This document shows, in pieces, positions 8,809 to 17,998 of a DNA stretch of 54,143 nt. The position numbers and the translations under genes were made by a program. This stretch comes from Vagococcus salmoninarum (GTDB lineage: Bacteria > Bacillota > Bacilli > Lactobacillales > Vagococcaceae), in NCBI RefSeq assembly GCF_003987495.1, contig NZ_NGJU01000009.1:62600-116742 (forward strand). The letters are read 5' to 3'. The first letter of the stretch is position 1. Each line of letters starts with the position of its first letter. Under the pieces are notes generated by a model. The model ran no database searches, was not told the origin of the DNA, and was given only the letters and a program-made list of their open reading frames with translations.

Positions 8809-9740
8809 CTTACGCACTTGAAATAAACAACTTAACTAAAACTTACAGCACTGGCGTTAAAGCCCTCCGTGGCATTAATTTAACTGTGGCCGAAGGGGAT
8901 TTTTATGCCTTACTAGGACCTAATGGGGCTGGTAAATCAACGACTATCGGTATCATCACTTCTCTAGTCAATAAAACCTTAGGCCAAGTTAAAGTCTTTG
9001 ATTATGACTTAGATACTGACCTGGTTCGTGCCAAACAACAAATCGGTTTAGTGCCACAAGAGTTTAACTTTAACCCTTTTGAAACAGTGGAACAAATCGT
9101 CGTGAACCAAGCAGGTTATTACGGTGTTCCTCGGAAAGAAGCCTTGAAACGCAGTGAAAAGTATTTAAAACAATCTGACCTTTGGGAGAAACGCCACGAA
9201 CGGGCGCGGATGCTCTCTGGGGGAATGAAACGTCGCTTAATGATTGCTCGGGCCTTAATGCATGAGCCACGACTATTGATTTTAGATGAACCAACTGCTG
9301 GCGTTGATATTGAACTCCGCCGTGACATGTGGGACTTCTTACGAGAGTTAAATAATAATGGGACAACGATTATCTTAACGACTCATTATTTAGAAGAAGC
9401 CGAAATGCTTTGTCGCAACATCGGTATCATTCAAACTGGCGAACTAATTGAAAATACTAGTATGAAAGCTCTTCTAGCTACTTTACAATTTGAAACTTTT
9501 ATTTTCGATTTAGCCCCAGCTGAAAAGCTACCAGTCTTAACTGGTTACCAAAGCACTCTTGAAGATGACTTGACCCTAGCTGTCGAAGTCGAGCGTAATC
9601 AAGGCTTAAATGGCATTTTCGAGCAATTATCCGCTCAAGGGATTACCGTCCTATCCATGCGCAATAAATCAAATCGTTTAGAAGAACTATTCTTAAAAAT
9701 TACTGAAGAAAAAGATGTCTTGGAGGAAAAAAATGTTTAA
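8805..9740 (+). CDS. ABC-2 type exporter ATPase
   Basis: 311 residues. Walker A GPNGAGKST, signature LSGGMKRR, Walker B LLILDEPTAGVD and switch H in TTHYLEEAE mark a drug/DRA-type (CcmA, DrrA-like) ATPase. The C-terminal 80 residues form the extra domain common in this group. It is translationally coupled to arsR upstream (ATGA) and overlaps the permease start downstream. With that permease it should pump a compound out of the cell. The substrate is unknown; induction through an ArsR-type sensor points to a metal, metalloid or reactive thiol ligand. Confidence 0.92.
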   Translation: MTYALEINNLTKTYSTGVKALRGINLTVAEGDFYALLGPNGAGKSTTIGIITSLVNKTLGQVKVFDYDLDTDLVRAKQQIGLVPQEFNFNPFETVEQIVVNQAGYYGVPRKEALKRSEKYLKQSDLWEKRHERARMLSGGMKRRLMIARALMHEPRLLILDEPTAGVDIELRRDMWDFLRELNNNGTTIILTTHYLEEAEMLCRNIGIIQTGELIENTSMKALLATLQFETFIFDLAPAEKLPVLTGYQSTLEDDLTLAVEVERNQGLNGIFEQLSAQGITVLSMRNKSNRLEELFLKITEEKDVLEEKNV

Positions 9741-10503
9741 TCTTTATTTTACCGCTTTAAAAAGCTTAGCAGTTAAAGAAACCAATCGCTACTTACGAAT
9801 TTGGGTGCAAACCCTAGTCCCACCAGTCATCACAACTTCCCTTTATTTTGTCATTTTCGGCAACTTAATCGGCGGACGAATCGGTGAAATGGCCGGCTTT
9901 ACGTATATGGAATTTATTGTCCCTGGACTAATTATGATGTCCGTTATTACTAGTGCCTACTCTAATGTGGCCTCATCCTTTTTCTCACAAAAGTTCCAAA
10001 AAAACATCGAGGAATTATTAATCGCCCCTGTTCCGACTCATATTATTATTTGGGGCTTTGTCACAGGCGGCCTTGGCCGAAGTATTTTAGTCGGGACCTT
10101 AGTGACTTTAATCTCCCTCTTTTTCGTGCCTTTAGCGGTCCACTCTTGGCTAATTGTAATTATCACCTTATTAATGACTGCCATTTTATTTTCATTAGCC
10201 GGTTTGTTAAATGGGATTTTCGCGAAATCTTTTGATGACGTCTCAATCGTGCCAACCTTTGTCTTACAACCATTAACTTACTTAGGTGGGGTCTTTTACT
10301 CAATCACAATGTTACCGCCAGTCTGGCAAGCCATTTCGAAAGTTAACCCGATTGTTTATATGGTCTCTGGTTTCCGCTACGGCTTTTTGGGAGTGATTGA
10401 CGTTCCTGTTTTATTCTCAATGGTGATTTTAATTGTCTTTATTGTTGTTTTATACAGTGTCTGTTGGTACTTAATTGAACGTGGTCGTGGCTTACGTAGC
10501 TAA
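9733..10503 (+). CDS. ABC-2 type exporter permease
   Basis: About 256 residues with six hydrophobic segments. The ABC-2 membrane signature near PTFVLQPLTYLGGVFYSITMLP is typical of DrrB/YadH-like proteins. The ATG at 9733 follows TTGGAGG at good distance and overlaps the ATPase stop by 8 bases; a start 18 bases upstream is less likely. It forms the membrane half of the exporter. A GNAT acetyltransferase gene follows 29 bases later and may share the transcript. Confidence 0.9.
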   Translation: MFNLYFTALKSLAVKETNRYLRIWVQTLVPPVITTSLYFVIFGNLIGGRIGEMAGFTYMEFIVPGLIMMSVITSAYSNVASSFFSQKFQKNIEELLIAPVPTHIIIWGFVTGGLGRSILVGTLVTLISLFFVPLAVHSWLIVIITLLMTAILFSLAGLLNGIFAKSFDDVSIVPTFVLQPLTYLGGVFYSITMLPPVWQAISKVNPIVYMVSGFRYGFLGVIDVPVLFSMVILIVFIVVLYSVCWYLIERGRGLRS

Positions 10504-10532
10504 GACTTATAACTAATTTAAGGAGGTTAAGG

Positions 10533-11135
10533 ATGACTAAACATCGCCCTGATTTTACAACTAAACCAACTTTAACAGCTGGTCCGCTTCAACTTCGGCC
10601 CTTTGCTGAAGCTGATTTTCAGGAGCTTTTAGCAATCATTAGTGAACCGACTGTCCAACGCTTAACTGGTAGCGCCGCAACGACTGTTCAAGCTCAACAA
10701 CCTTTCACACCCGAAAGGCTTCAGGCAACAGTTGACTGGTACGCAAGCCGTCACACTCAAACCGATCGCCTTGATTTAGCGATTCACAGCCATGATCTTG
10801 GTAAAGTCGTTGGTGAAGTCGTTCTTAATGAGTGGGATCCGGACAATCAAAGTGCTAATTTTCGGATTTTAATTGGTGAAGCTGGGCGTAATCAAGGTTT
10901 CGGTAGCTTAGCTACCCAATTAATCGTGACTTACGCTTTTGAATACTTACAGTTGCACCGCTTAGAATTAGAAGTTTTTGCTTTTAACCCTCGGGCCCGT
11001 CACGTGTATCAAAAAGCTGGGTTCACCTATGAAGGCAGGCGCCGGGAAGCTTTCAACTTTGATGAGCAGTGGGTTGATAGCGAGCTCTATGCTATTTTAG
11101 CAAGTGACTATTTTGCTACTAAAAGGACTACTTAA
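10533..11135 (+). CDS. GNAT-family N-acetyltransferase, RimJ/RimL-like
   Basis: 200 residues. The acetyl-CoA binding motif is visible as GRNQGFGSLATQLIVTYAF, followed by LHRLELEVFAFNPRARHVYQKAGFTYEGRRR, the hallmark of the RimJ/RimL/Ard1-like group that acetylates ribosomal proteins, spermidine-like amines or antibiotics. The start has AAGGAGG 7 bases upstream. It lies behind the exporter genes and before a bidirectional terminator. The substrate cannot be told from sequence. Confidence 0.88.
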   Translation: MTKHRPDFTTKPTLTAGPLQLRPFAEADFQELLAIISEPTVQRLTGSAATTVQAQQPFTPERLQATVDWYASRHTQTDRLDLAIHSHDLGKVVGEVVLNEWDPDNQSANFRILIGEAGRNQGFGSLATQLIVTYAFEYLQLHRLELEVFAFNPRARHVYQKAGFTYEGRRREAFNFDEQWVDSELYAILASDYFATKRTT

Positions 11136-11170
11136 CTTTTACGACTTCCTAAGGACAACATTTAAATTAA

Positions 11171-11220
11171 AACAGAGAAGAGTTGCCTGACATCAGTCAC
11201 GACTCTCTTCTCTGTTTTTT
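11171..11220. terminator. Bidirectional terminator between acetyltransferase and glycoasparagine operon
   Basis: Long stem AACAGAGAAGAG with CTCTTCTCTGTT, with further inner pairing and a T-run on the plus strand (an A-rich flank on the other). It serves both converging units. Confidence 0.85.
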
Positions 11221-12074
11221 TAATTTATTTTCGTTAAAGCTGCCCCAATCAAATTGGCATCATTTTTAAATGTTGCCAACTTGATGTTAGGTCTCAAGGG
11301 ACAGCGTTGCCCATAAGACATAATCTCAGTTAAGGCTTTTTCGATATTTTCAAGTAATTCTGGATGTTGCGTAATTCCCCCACCTAAAATGAAAAGCTCT
11401 GGGTCAATAATGTATTGCAAATTGTATAAACCTAAGGCTAAATAACGATACAAGTCGTGACACAAGCTTTGGGCCAGCTGATCTCCGGCCTCGGCTAAAG
11501 CAAAGACTTCTTGACCGCTAAAGTCTCGATCCTTGCCTTGAGAGTATTTGCGAGCCATATGGACGGCAGAACCTAAGATGCTCCATTCATGCCGACCATC
11601 GACTAGCATCATGCCGTATTCACCACCATAATAATGCTGACCGCTGCGAATCTCCCCATCTAAGACTGTAACCCCACCAATCCCCGTACCAATGACTAAA
11701 AAGACAATGTTCTTAGCAGATTTCCCCTGACCTAAAGCCATTTCTGCTTGGCAGGCGCAATTAGCATCATTTTCAAATGTCACTGGTAATTGATGTTTCT
11801 TTTGAAAATACTCAATAAAAGGGACATCGTGTAAATAATGCAGGGAGCTAGCGCCTTCAAGCCAGCCAGTTGTTTTATTAGGCACTCCCGGTACACTAAA
11901 GGCGATTCTCTCGATTTCATATTCTTGCCGATAATTACTAATTAAGGCATCTAATTTTTCCGCCATTGTCAACCACGTCAGGGGAGAGTCAAACTGTTGT
12001 TTCCCCTGTAACGCCCCATCGTAAATGGCACTTTTGACACTACTACCACCGATATCGATAGCTAAAATCATCAT
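11220..12074 (-). CDS. ROK-family sugar kinase
   Basis: 284 residues. Phosphate-binding motif LAIDIGGSSVKSAI at the N-terminus, catalytic region FENDANCACQAEMALGQG and adenosine motif GTGIGGVTVLDG mark a ROK kinase. The zinc-binding CxCGxxGCxE motif of many ROK glucokinases and repressors is missing after GEYGMML. There is no DNA-binding domain, so it is an enzyme. Its start overlaps the stop of the glycosidase gene (ATGA) and it is last in the operon. By analogy with the kinase of the lactobacillar fucosyl-GlcNAc-Asn pathway it would phosphorylate GlcNAc or the released sugar; this is inferred. Confidence 0.88.
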   Translation of the reverse strand: MMILAIDIGGSSVKSAIYDGALQGKQQFDSPLTWLTMAEKLDALISNYRQEYEIERIAFSVPGVPNKTTGWLEGASSLHYLHDVPFIEYFQKKHQLPVTFENDANCACQAEMALGQGKSAKNIVFLVIGTGIGGVTVLDGEIRSGQHYYGGEYGMMLVDGRHEWSILGSAVHMARKYSQGKDRDFSGQEVFALAEAGDQLAQSLCHDLYRYLALGLYNLQYIIDPELFILGGGITQHPELLENIEKALTEIMSYGQRCPLRPNIKLATFKNDANLIGAALTKIN

Positions 12075-14074
12075 TGGCTTGACTCCATTTGAACTTTAAA
12101 GACACTGTGTGGTTGTAAGACAGGTAGCTTAAAGCTCACATAGCCAGCAACTACGTCAAAGTCAATCTCTTCATCAGTGAGAATATTCGTGACTTTCTTA
12201 ACGCTTGTTTCAGCCACATAACAAGCTAGCTCAATGTCAGCTAAAGGATAATAGTTTTCAATAGTATAAATGTCCTCTGATTTCTTTTCGGTAATGTAAT
12301 GGAGACTATGAATTAAGTATGTCTCATGATCCACTGATTCATTGACCGTTGTCAGTAAAGTCGATGGCCCATTATGAATTAATTGCTTCATTGGTAAACA
12401 TTGTTCTAGCACATCTTTCAGTAATTCTTTAATAAAGGCCGGAGCATTTTTACGGTAACTTCTAAAAATTGGTTGACTGAAATAGTACACCCCATTAGTC
12501 ACGGTGACAGCTGGCGAGCCAACTTGACGACTTGATGGTGCATGTTGGTGAGAAATAAATGTCTTACCTTCCCGGTTGAAGTAAGCTTCGACTGTGTTTA
12601 ATAACACCTGACTTCTTTCCGCTACTACTTCTTGACCTCTTAAATAAAAGACATGTTCTTCTTTTGGTAAAGCTTTCCCAATCACGTCATTAGGAATAAT
12701 AAACTCCCGCTGGAATTTCCCTGGTCCAAGGCGTTTAATGCCGTACAACTGACTGACTTTTGCTTTTTCGATCATGGCTTCGTAAGAACCGATAATTTTG
12801 CCACCACTTGCCACAAAAGCTAGTAATTTTTCTTCCAAGTCTCGGCTATAAGGGGTACTGTCTGGCAAAATTAACACTTGATAGTCTGAAAAGGCCATTG
12901 TTGAATCAATAATATTAAATTGGTAATTAAGTTCTTGCAGTAAACGAGTCACACCAATTAACTCTGGACTAGTTCTCGGCTCATCTGATCCTGGCACCCA
13001 ATATTCTTCCGGTGTTAAGACGCCAATTTCCACGATAGGACGTGAGGCCAACTTGCAGTCAGCTTCGATTTTAGCGACTGGTCCGTAAACTTGACCAATT
13101 AAGTCATAACCGGCTTTCGATAAGACCCCATCTGGATGAAGTTGATCGCCAATTGAAGCACCTAATGCTCCTAAGGCAAACATATTAAAGACTTCAAATT
13201 CTAAAGCTGGTTGGTTTTTTAATGAGTGAAAATCTCCCCAGTACGTATGAAATTTACCAGTCATACCGATAACTTCTTTGCCTAAATTCCGGGCATAGCG
13301 GGCCGTAATTGGAAAATGATCGTAGCCCCAACCGCCACTTGGCAAGCTTTCTAATTCCAGATGAGAGTAACTTGGTAAATCAGCTTTATCGTGAGGGCCA
13401 ATGTGAGAGCCATTAAAAAAGACGTTAGTTTCAGGAATTTCTTGCCAAATTAAGGCAGATATTTCAGCTTTAAACTCATGGAGCATTTGTTTTGAATACA
13501 TTAGCCGGTTCTTTTTGACTGAGGCATCAATGGCCAAATCAGCCATCTTTGCTTGGCAATACTGACAGTGACAATCCACAGCGAATAAAATATCCATGAA
13601 GACGCCATCAATCTTTTCCCGGCCAATACTGTCAAACATGTCTAACAAATGGGCTTTAAAATAGTCACGATAAGGGCTATTAAGGCAGATAGTATAGTAA
13701 AAATGCGGTTCAGGAATCCCTTGGGTATTAATAAACTCCCCTTGCTCATCAACTGACAACCACTCTGGATGATGACGACTAATGTAACCATCCCATTGAA
13801 CCGTTGTATAAACTGGCACATCAATGTTCGCTTCATGACAGGCATCAATTTGCTCAATTAGTAGTTCGTGATTCTTTAACTCCGGATGAATCATTTCTGG
13901 TTGTCTTTGACTAGGGTAGTATAGCCAGCCGTGGTGACATCTGGCAAAGCAAGTAATCGAATCCGCATGGGCTGCTTGTAAGGTTTCAACAAAGGCTTTT
14001 TTATCAAAAGCCGCCCCAATTTCTGGGATAAACTCACTCGTATGAAAATCTAAATGGACTTGTCTTGAACGCAT
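12071..14074 (-). CDS. GHL6/GH151-like glycosidase, putative alpha-L-fucosidase
   Basis: 667 residues. The N-terminal half (about 1-340) fits the hypothetical glycosyl hydrolase 6 (GHL6) barrel: SITCFARCHHGWLYYP, IDACHEANIDVPVYTTVQW, and DGVFMDILF followed by CHCQYC. Residues about 350-470 look like the beta-galactosidase trimerisation (amidotransferase-like) domain, VLILPDSTPYSRDLEEKLLAF. A C-terminal beta domain follows. As I recall, this architecture and length are those of CAZy GH151 alpha-L-fucosidases. There is no signal peptide, so it acts in the cytoplasm on imported sugar. Its start shares one base with the stop of the glycosylasparaginase gene (TAATG). Family membership is likely; the substrate is inferred from the operon. 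Confidence 0.75.
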   Translation of the reverse strand: MRSRQVHLDFHTSEFIPEIGAAFDKKAFVETLQAAHADSITCFARCHHGWLYYPSQRQPEMIHPELKNHELLIEQIDACHEANIDVPVYTTVQWDGYISRHHPEWLSVDEQGEFINTQGIPEPHFYYTICLNSPYRDYFKAHLLDMFDSIGREKIDGVFMDILFAVDCHCQYCQAKMADLAIDASVKKNRLMYSKQMLHEFKAEISALIWQEIPETNVFFNGSHIGPHDKADLPSYSHLELESLPSGGWGYDHFPITARYARNLGKEVIGMTGKFHTYWGDFHSLKNQPALEFEVFNMFALGALGASIGDQLHPDGVLSKAGYDLIGQVYGPVAKIEADCKLASRPIVEIGVLTPEEYWVPGSDEPRTSPELIGVTRLLQELNYQFNIIDSTMAFSDYQVLILPDSTPYSRDLEEKLLAFVASGGKIIGSYEAMIEKAKVSQLYGIKRLGPGKFQREFIIPNDVIGKALPKEEHVFYLRGQEVVAERSQVLLNTVEAYFNREGKTFISHQHAPSSRQVGSPAVTVTNGVYYFSQPIFRSYRKNAPAFIKELLKDVLEQCLPMKQLIHNGPSTLLTTVNESVDHETYLIHSLHYITEKKSEDIYTIENYYPLADIELACYVAETSVKKVTNILTDEEIDFDVVAGYVSFKLPVLQPHSVFKVQMESSQ

Positions 14075-15039
14075 TATTTTATTCCTCCAATCGGTGCTTT
14101 AATTCTTGTAGCATAGGCTGCTAACCATTCTTCTGAGGCGACTTCAATCTTAGGCAGTTGGCTACCAGTGACTGGTGTCGCAATGTAAATTCTTGGTTCT
14201 GATAAGTGATTCCCGACAACAAAGGAGAATTCAACATTCGTCGCTACTCCCCATTCCCCTTGGGTATTCATACAAACTAATGAAAATGCCCCAACTTTGC
14301 CTTTTTTAGCCTGAAGTTTTTGACTAAATTCCCCCATAGCTTGATTAACAGCTGTTTGAGGATCAAGGCCGGTGCCCATTAGCCGGACTGTTTCATAACT
14401 TAAACAGCCCTTCATTAAGTCTTCCCCTAAACCAGTAGCTGTCGCCCCACCAATCTCACTGTCTACGTAAAAACCTGAACCTGATAAAGGTGAATCGCCG
14501 ACTCGACCGACTTTTTTCATAAACAAGCCACTACTTGATGTGCCGGCAACCATACTGCCAGCTTGGTCTAAACCGACCATCCCAATGGTATCGTGACCAT
14601 TATAAGGATTTAAATTATTTTCTGAAATTTCTTTTAAGCGAAGCTGCCATGTTTGGTTAGCTCGTTCCGTTAACATGTTTTGAATCTCAAAGCCTTCCTT
14701 CGTTGCATACTTTCCAACACCATCTCCGACTAAAAAAGAATTAAACCGCTCATGACTTAATTTTTCAGCTACTGCAATCGGATTTTTTACATGAATACTG
14801 CCTGCCACAGCGCCGATGTCGTAGTTATCACCATTCATAAAGGCGGCGTCTAACTCGACAATTCCTACCTCATTAGGCAAACCGCCGTAACCAACGGATT
14901 TATAGTAGGGATAATCTTCCACCATTTTAATTGCTTCTACTACTGCCTGGGTTGCTGTCCCGCCTTTTGTTAAACCTGCCATCGAATGACTAATTCCTTC
15001 GTAAGCCATTCGCCATGTTGCAATCAAACCATAAGCCAT
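14074..15039 (-). CDS. Glycosylasparaginase / asparaginase_2-type Ntn-hydrolase
   Basis: 321 residues, cytoplasmic. The autoprocessing site is before T151 in YNGHDTIGMVGLD; the new N-terminal threonine is the nucleophile. Other family motifs are GYGGLPNEVG and GRVGDSPLSGSGFY, which forms the substrate pocket of aspartylglucosaminidases. It cleaves GlcNAc from asparagine in glycoasparagines; relatives act on isoaspartyl dipeptides, but the HDTIG and GRVGDSP context favours the glycosyl type. The ATG at 15039 lies 7 bases after AGGAGG; a GTG 3 bases upstream is also possible. It lies between the dipeptidase and glycosidase genes, as in glycoasparagine operons of lactobacilli. Confidence 0.88.
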   Translation of the reverse strand: MAYGLIATWRMAYEGISHSMAGLTKGGTATQAVVEAIKMVEDYPYYKSVGYGGLPNEVGIVELDAAFMNGDNYDIGAVAGSIHVKNPIAVAEKLSHERFNSFLVGDGVGKYATKEGFEIQNMLTERANQTWQLRLKEISENNLNPYNGHDTIGMVGLDQAGSMVAGTSSSGLFMKKVGRVGDSPLSGSGFYVDSEIGGATATGLGEDLMKGCLSYETVRLMGTGLDPQTAVNQAMGEFSQKLQAKKGKVGAFSLVCMNTQGEWGVATNVEFSFVVGNHLSEPRIYIATPVTGSQLPKIEVASEEWLAAYATRIKAPIGGIK

Positions 15040-15055
15040 CACTATTCCTCCTTAA

Positions 15056-16375
15056 TTATTGACACAATGCTAGCATTGCCTGCATATAAATCTCCATATT
15101 TTTTAATAAATCCTTTTCGTCCATGTATTCATCAACGTTATGGGCAATCCCCTTTTGACCTGGAAATGAGGGCCCGAAGGCAACCGTATTTGGCATTGCT
15201 CGGGCATAAGTCGCCCCTGTCGTTGTGACTGGTGGCGCGCTAACACCCATGACTTCTTCATAGACTTTTGTCAGTTGTTGGATTTCCGGCTTATTTTTAT
15301 CGACTAGTAAGCTTGGGTAACTCCTTAAAATATTAAGGTGGCTGCCCGGCGGTAAAGCCGTTTTCAGTCGATTCAAGACTTCCTCTTCCTTATAACTGAC
15401 GGGATAGCGAATACTGATGCCTAAGCTCATCTCTTTCTCTTCTTTCCGTAATTCAAAGGGGGTCACAATTAAGGAGCCACTTGCTTGATCGGCTAAGGCT
15501 AAATTTAAACCTTCACCGTAATGCTTTTCTTTAAAGGCCTCGACTAACCACTGAAAGTAGTCGGTTAATTCACTGTTTTCTGAAGGCAGTTGGCTGATTC
15601 TTTCTGCCAAATCAGTAATCGCATTACTCCCCGTTTCTGGTGAATTAGAGGGACTTCTTCGACCTTTGCCGACGACTAACTGTTTGAAGACTGTCGTTTC
15701 TAAGAAATCTGGCACAAAACTCGGGCTTTGATCCCCACGAATCTCAGCGATTAAAGATAAACCGCTTTCATTCAGCGGTGTTTTAATTTCCAAGCGAATG
15801 ATTCCTCGTTCACCGTAAACCACCGGGTATTTACAGTCTGGCGTAAAGGCAAAGCTTGGGGCTTTTTCAGTTGCTAAGTACAGTGGAATATCACTTGAGC
15901 CACTTTCTTCATCAGTACCAAAGATAATCCGTAACGTCTTATTCAGTGGCAAAGCCATTTCTTGTAATAATTTCAAGCCATATAAACAGGCAAAGATTGG
16001 TCCTTTATTATCTAAGATCCCCCGACCGTAAAGACGACCATTTGCCAGAGATAAATCAAATAGCGGATAACTCCACTTGCCAGTAGCTGCTACGACATCG
16101 AGATGACCGACAATGCCAATATAGTCATCGTCATCTTCGCCGATTTGCACATAAGCTAAAGCATCAGCCACGACTTTCGTCTGAAAGCCATAAGCTTTTC
16201 CTAATGTTACAATTTGAGCTAGAACTTGCTGATTGCCCTGACCGAAAGGCGCCCCAGGTAAGGCCGCAGTTTTAACACTTGGGATTTTTAAGAGGGTTTG
16301 TAAATCTTGATAAAAAGCCTCTTTACTTGCTAAAATCTTTCCTTGAATCGCTGCTTGATACTCGATTGTCAGCAC
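15056..16375 (-). CDS. M20-family dipeptidase, PepV/Sapep type
   Basis: 439 residues. Metal ligands are visible: H91 in GHLDVV, bridging D122 in GRGILDNKGP, and the catalytic glutamate with metal ligand in GTDEESGSSD (about 156-157). The lid domain of PepV-like enzymes lies in the middle. These enzymes cut dipeptides in the cytoplasm. The start used is GTG, but the ribosome site is unconvincing, so the true start could differ by a few codons. In this operon it would trim peptides attached to glycosylated asparagine before or after the asparaginase acts. A pepV gene is also part of the lactobacillar alf-type cluster, as I recall. Confidence 0.87.
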   Translation of the reverse strand: MLTIEYQAAIQGKILASKEAFYQDLQTLLKIPSVKTAALPGAPFGQGNQQVLAQIVTLGKAYGFQTKVVADALAYVQIGEDDDDYIGIVGHLDVVAATGKWSYPLFDLSLANGRLYGRGILDNKGPIFACLYGLKLLQEMALPLNKTLRIIFGTDEESGSSDIPLYLATEKAPSFAFTPDCKYPVVYGERGIIRLEIKTPLNESGLSLIAEIRGDQSPSFVPDFLETTVFKQLVVGKGRRSPSNSPETGSNAITDLAERISQLPSENSELTDYFQWLVEAFKEKHYGEGLNLALADQASGSLIVTPFELRKEEKEMSLGISIRYPVSYKEEEVLNRLKTALPPGSHLNILRSYPSLLVDKNKPEIQQLTKVYEEVMGVSAPPVTTTGATYARAMPNTVAFGPSFPGQKGIAHNVDEYMDEKDLLKNMEIYMQAMLALCQ

Positions 16376-16384
16376 CTCATTTCT

Positions 16385-17110
16385 TTATTTTCGATAGAGT
16401 GTCTGTTTGAAACTATATTTATCTGCACGATAGTAAGAAATATCATACAAGATTGGCGTAGCATTGACTGAAAAGGTTTTTGAATGGACTTGCATAATTG
16501 GTAGTCCTTCCCTTATTTTTAACGTCTGACTGAGTGACTCAGTGACTTGGACAGCTTCAACTTCTTGGTGAGAATAAGCAATCGCAATTTTTCTTTCAAT
16601 TAAGTCAAAGAGTGAGATTTCTTCTAGTAAGGCTTGGGACATCTCTTTTGGTAAATAGTCTTCATTGACATAGAGTTCTTCCAGCGTCATCGGTTCTTCA
16701 TTAAAAGAACGTAAACGGATAATATGATAGACGCCCTCGGTCTCTTTTAGTTCCAGTTCTTCACGAATTCCTGCTGGAACGTTGACTAGTTTTTCAAATT
16801 TAAGAATCTTAGTCATTGATTTCTTGCCATACGCTTTGGCTGCTTCCGTAAAACTTTGTAAACCAGAACGACCGCTTTGAACTTTGTTTTGCTTTGCCAT
16901 GACATAAGTTCCTTTGCCCCGTTGCTTAAACAAGACTTCTTGATTGACTAACTCATTGATGGCCTTTCTGACAGTCAGCCGACTGACTGCTAATTCATCA
17001 GATAACTCATACTCTGACGGCAGTCGCTGAGACGTCGTATACACTTGCTCTTTAATTCTTTTTTCGATTTCAAGCATGACTTCTTCATAGACAGATAATT
17101 TTTTTTCCAT
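16385..17110 (-). CDS. GntR-family (HutC/UTRA) repressor of the operon
   Basis: 241 residues. N-terminal winged helix, LPSEYELSDELAVSRLTVRKAI, then a UTRA ligand-binding domain from about residue 95 (IIRLRSFNEEPMTLEELYV, then IMQVHSKTFSVNATPILYDISYYRADKY). HutC-type regulators bind GTATATAC-like sites, and two such palindromes sit at the promoter upstream of the first gene of the operon. The likely effector is a sugar phosphate or amino sugar made by the pathway. It lies 24 bases after the YitT gene and 9 before the dipeptidase. Confidence 0.92.
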   Translation of the reverse strand: MEKKLSVYEEVMLEIEKRIKEQVYTTSQRLPSEYELSDELAVSRLTVRKAINELVNQEVLFKQRGKGTYVMAKQNKVQSGRSGLQSFTEAAKAYGKKSMTKILKFEKLVNVPAGIREELELKETEGVYHIIRLRSFNEEPMTLEELYVNEDYLPKEMSQALLEEISLFDLIERKIAIAYSHQEVEAVQVTESLSQTLKIREGLPIMQVHSKTFSVNATPILYDISYYRADKYSFKQTLYRK

Positions 17111-17134
17111 CAGTTATCAGACCTCTCTTCCTTC

Positions 17135-17986
17135 TTACCATTCATAAAATTGAGTATTTGTGCTCACACCAGGTGAGACACTAATAAAGGCACTGCGGTC
17201 TAACCGGCAGACCAGACTTTCTAAGTTCCGTAGTTCTTTTTTACTGACAATAATGAAGAGGATTTTCTTTTCTTCTTTTAAAAAGGCGCCTTCAACATTG
17301 TTGACGACGGTTATGCCTCGGGATAATTCTTTTTGAACGGTGGCAATTAAAGCCTCTGAATGACCTGTGACGATCATCACTTGCATTTTTTGTTGGCGCC
17401 GATTGACTTCATCAACTACGTGACCGCTCACAAAGACTCCTAATGCGCTATAAAAAGCATATTCCCAACCGTAGAAAAAACCAGCTGTAAATTGAATCAT
17501 TAAATTAAAAATAATAAAGATTGTTCCTAAAGACATCGTCGGTTTTTTTCTAATGATGATTCCTAAAATATCTAAGCCCCCTGTAGAAAAATTACTATCT
17601 AAAGTAATACCCACAGATAAGCCATGTAAGGCGCCACCGACAATCGCAGAGATAATCGGGTCATCAACGACTTTTGTCACTGGAATCAGATTCATAAAGA
17701 CGTAGGTTGAAAGCACCGCTGTTGTCGTAAAAAAAGTGAACTCCCGATCAATTAGTTTGATCGACATCAGTAACAACGGGACATTAATTAGTAATACAAT
17801 TAAAGGGATTGATAAATTCACTTGAAAAAATTCTTTCACAATCGAGACTACTAGCTGAGAAAAGCCGGTAATGCCACTGGCGTAAATATTACCTGGTAAC
17901 CAAAACAAGTTAAAGGCAATCGAAACGATGAAGGCATAAAGCATGGCAACGATAGTTTTTGAAACTCTTGTGTCGATTTCTTTCAA
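17135..17986 (-). CDS. YitT-family membrane protein (DUF161/DUF2179)
   Basis: 283 residues. Five or so transmembrane segments in the first 200 residues include SDSNFSTGGLDILGIIIRK-like family sequence. A soluble DUF2179 domain follows, with KILFIIVSKKELRNLESLV. The start is TTG with AAAGAGGTG six bases upstream. YitT proteins are widespread in Firmicutes and their role is not established. First in a glycoasparagine-type operon that has no other transporter, this one might take part in uptake, but that is only positional inference. Confidence 0.85.
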   Translation of the reverse strand: MKEIDTRVSKTIVAMLYAFIVSIAFNLFWLPGNIYASGITGFSQLVVSIVKEFFQVNLSIPLIVLLINVPLLLMSIKLIDREFTFFTTTAVLSTYVFMNLIPVTKVVDDPIISAIVGGALHGLSVGITLDSNFSTGGLDILGIIIRKKPTMSLGTIFIIFNLMIQFTAGFFYGWEYAFYSALGVFVSGHVVDEVNRRQQKMQVMIVTGHSEALIATVQKELSRGITVVNNVEGAFLKEEKKILFIIVSKKELRNLESLVCRLDRSAFISVSPGVSTNTQFYEW

Positions 17987-17998
17987 CTAAAACACCTC

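Noticed and set aside
9070-9366. Minus-strand frames inside the ABC-2 ATPase gene
   Set aside because: Antisense shadows of a well-defined ATPase; no ribosome site or family signal.
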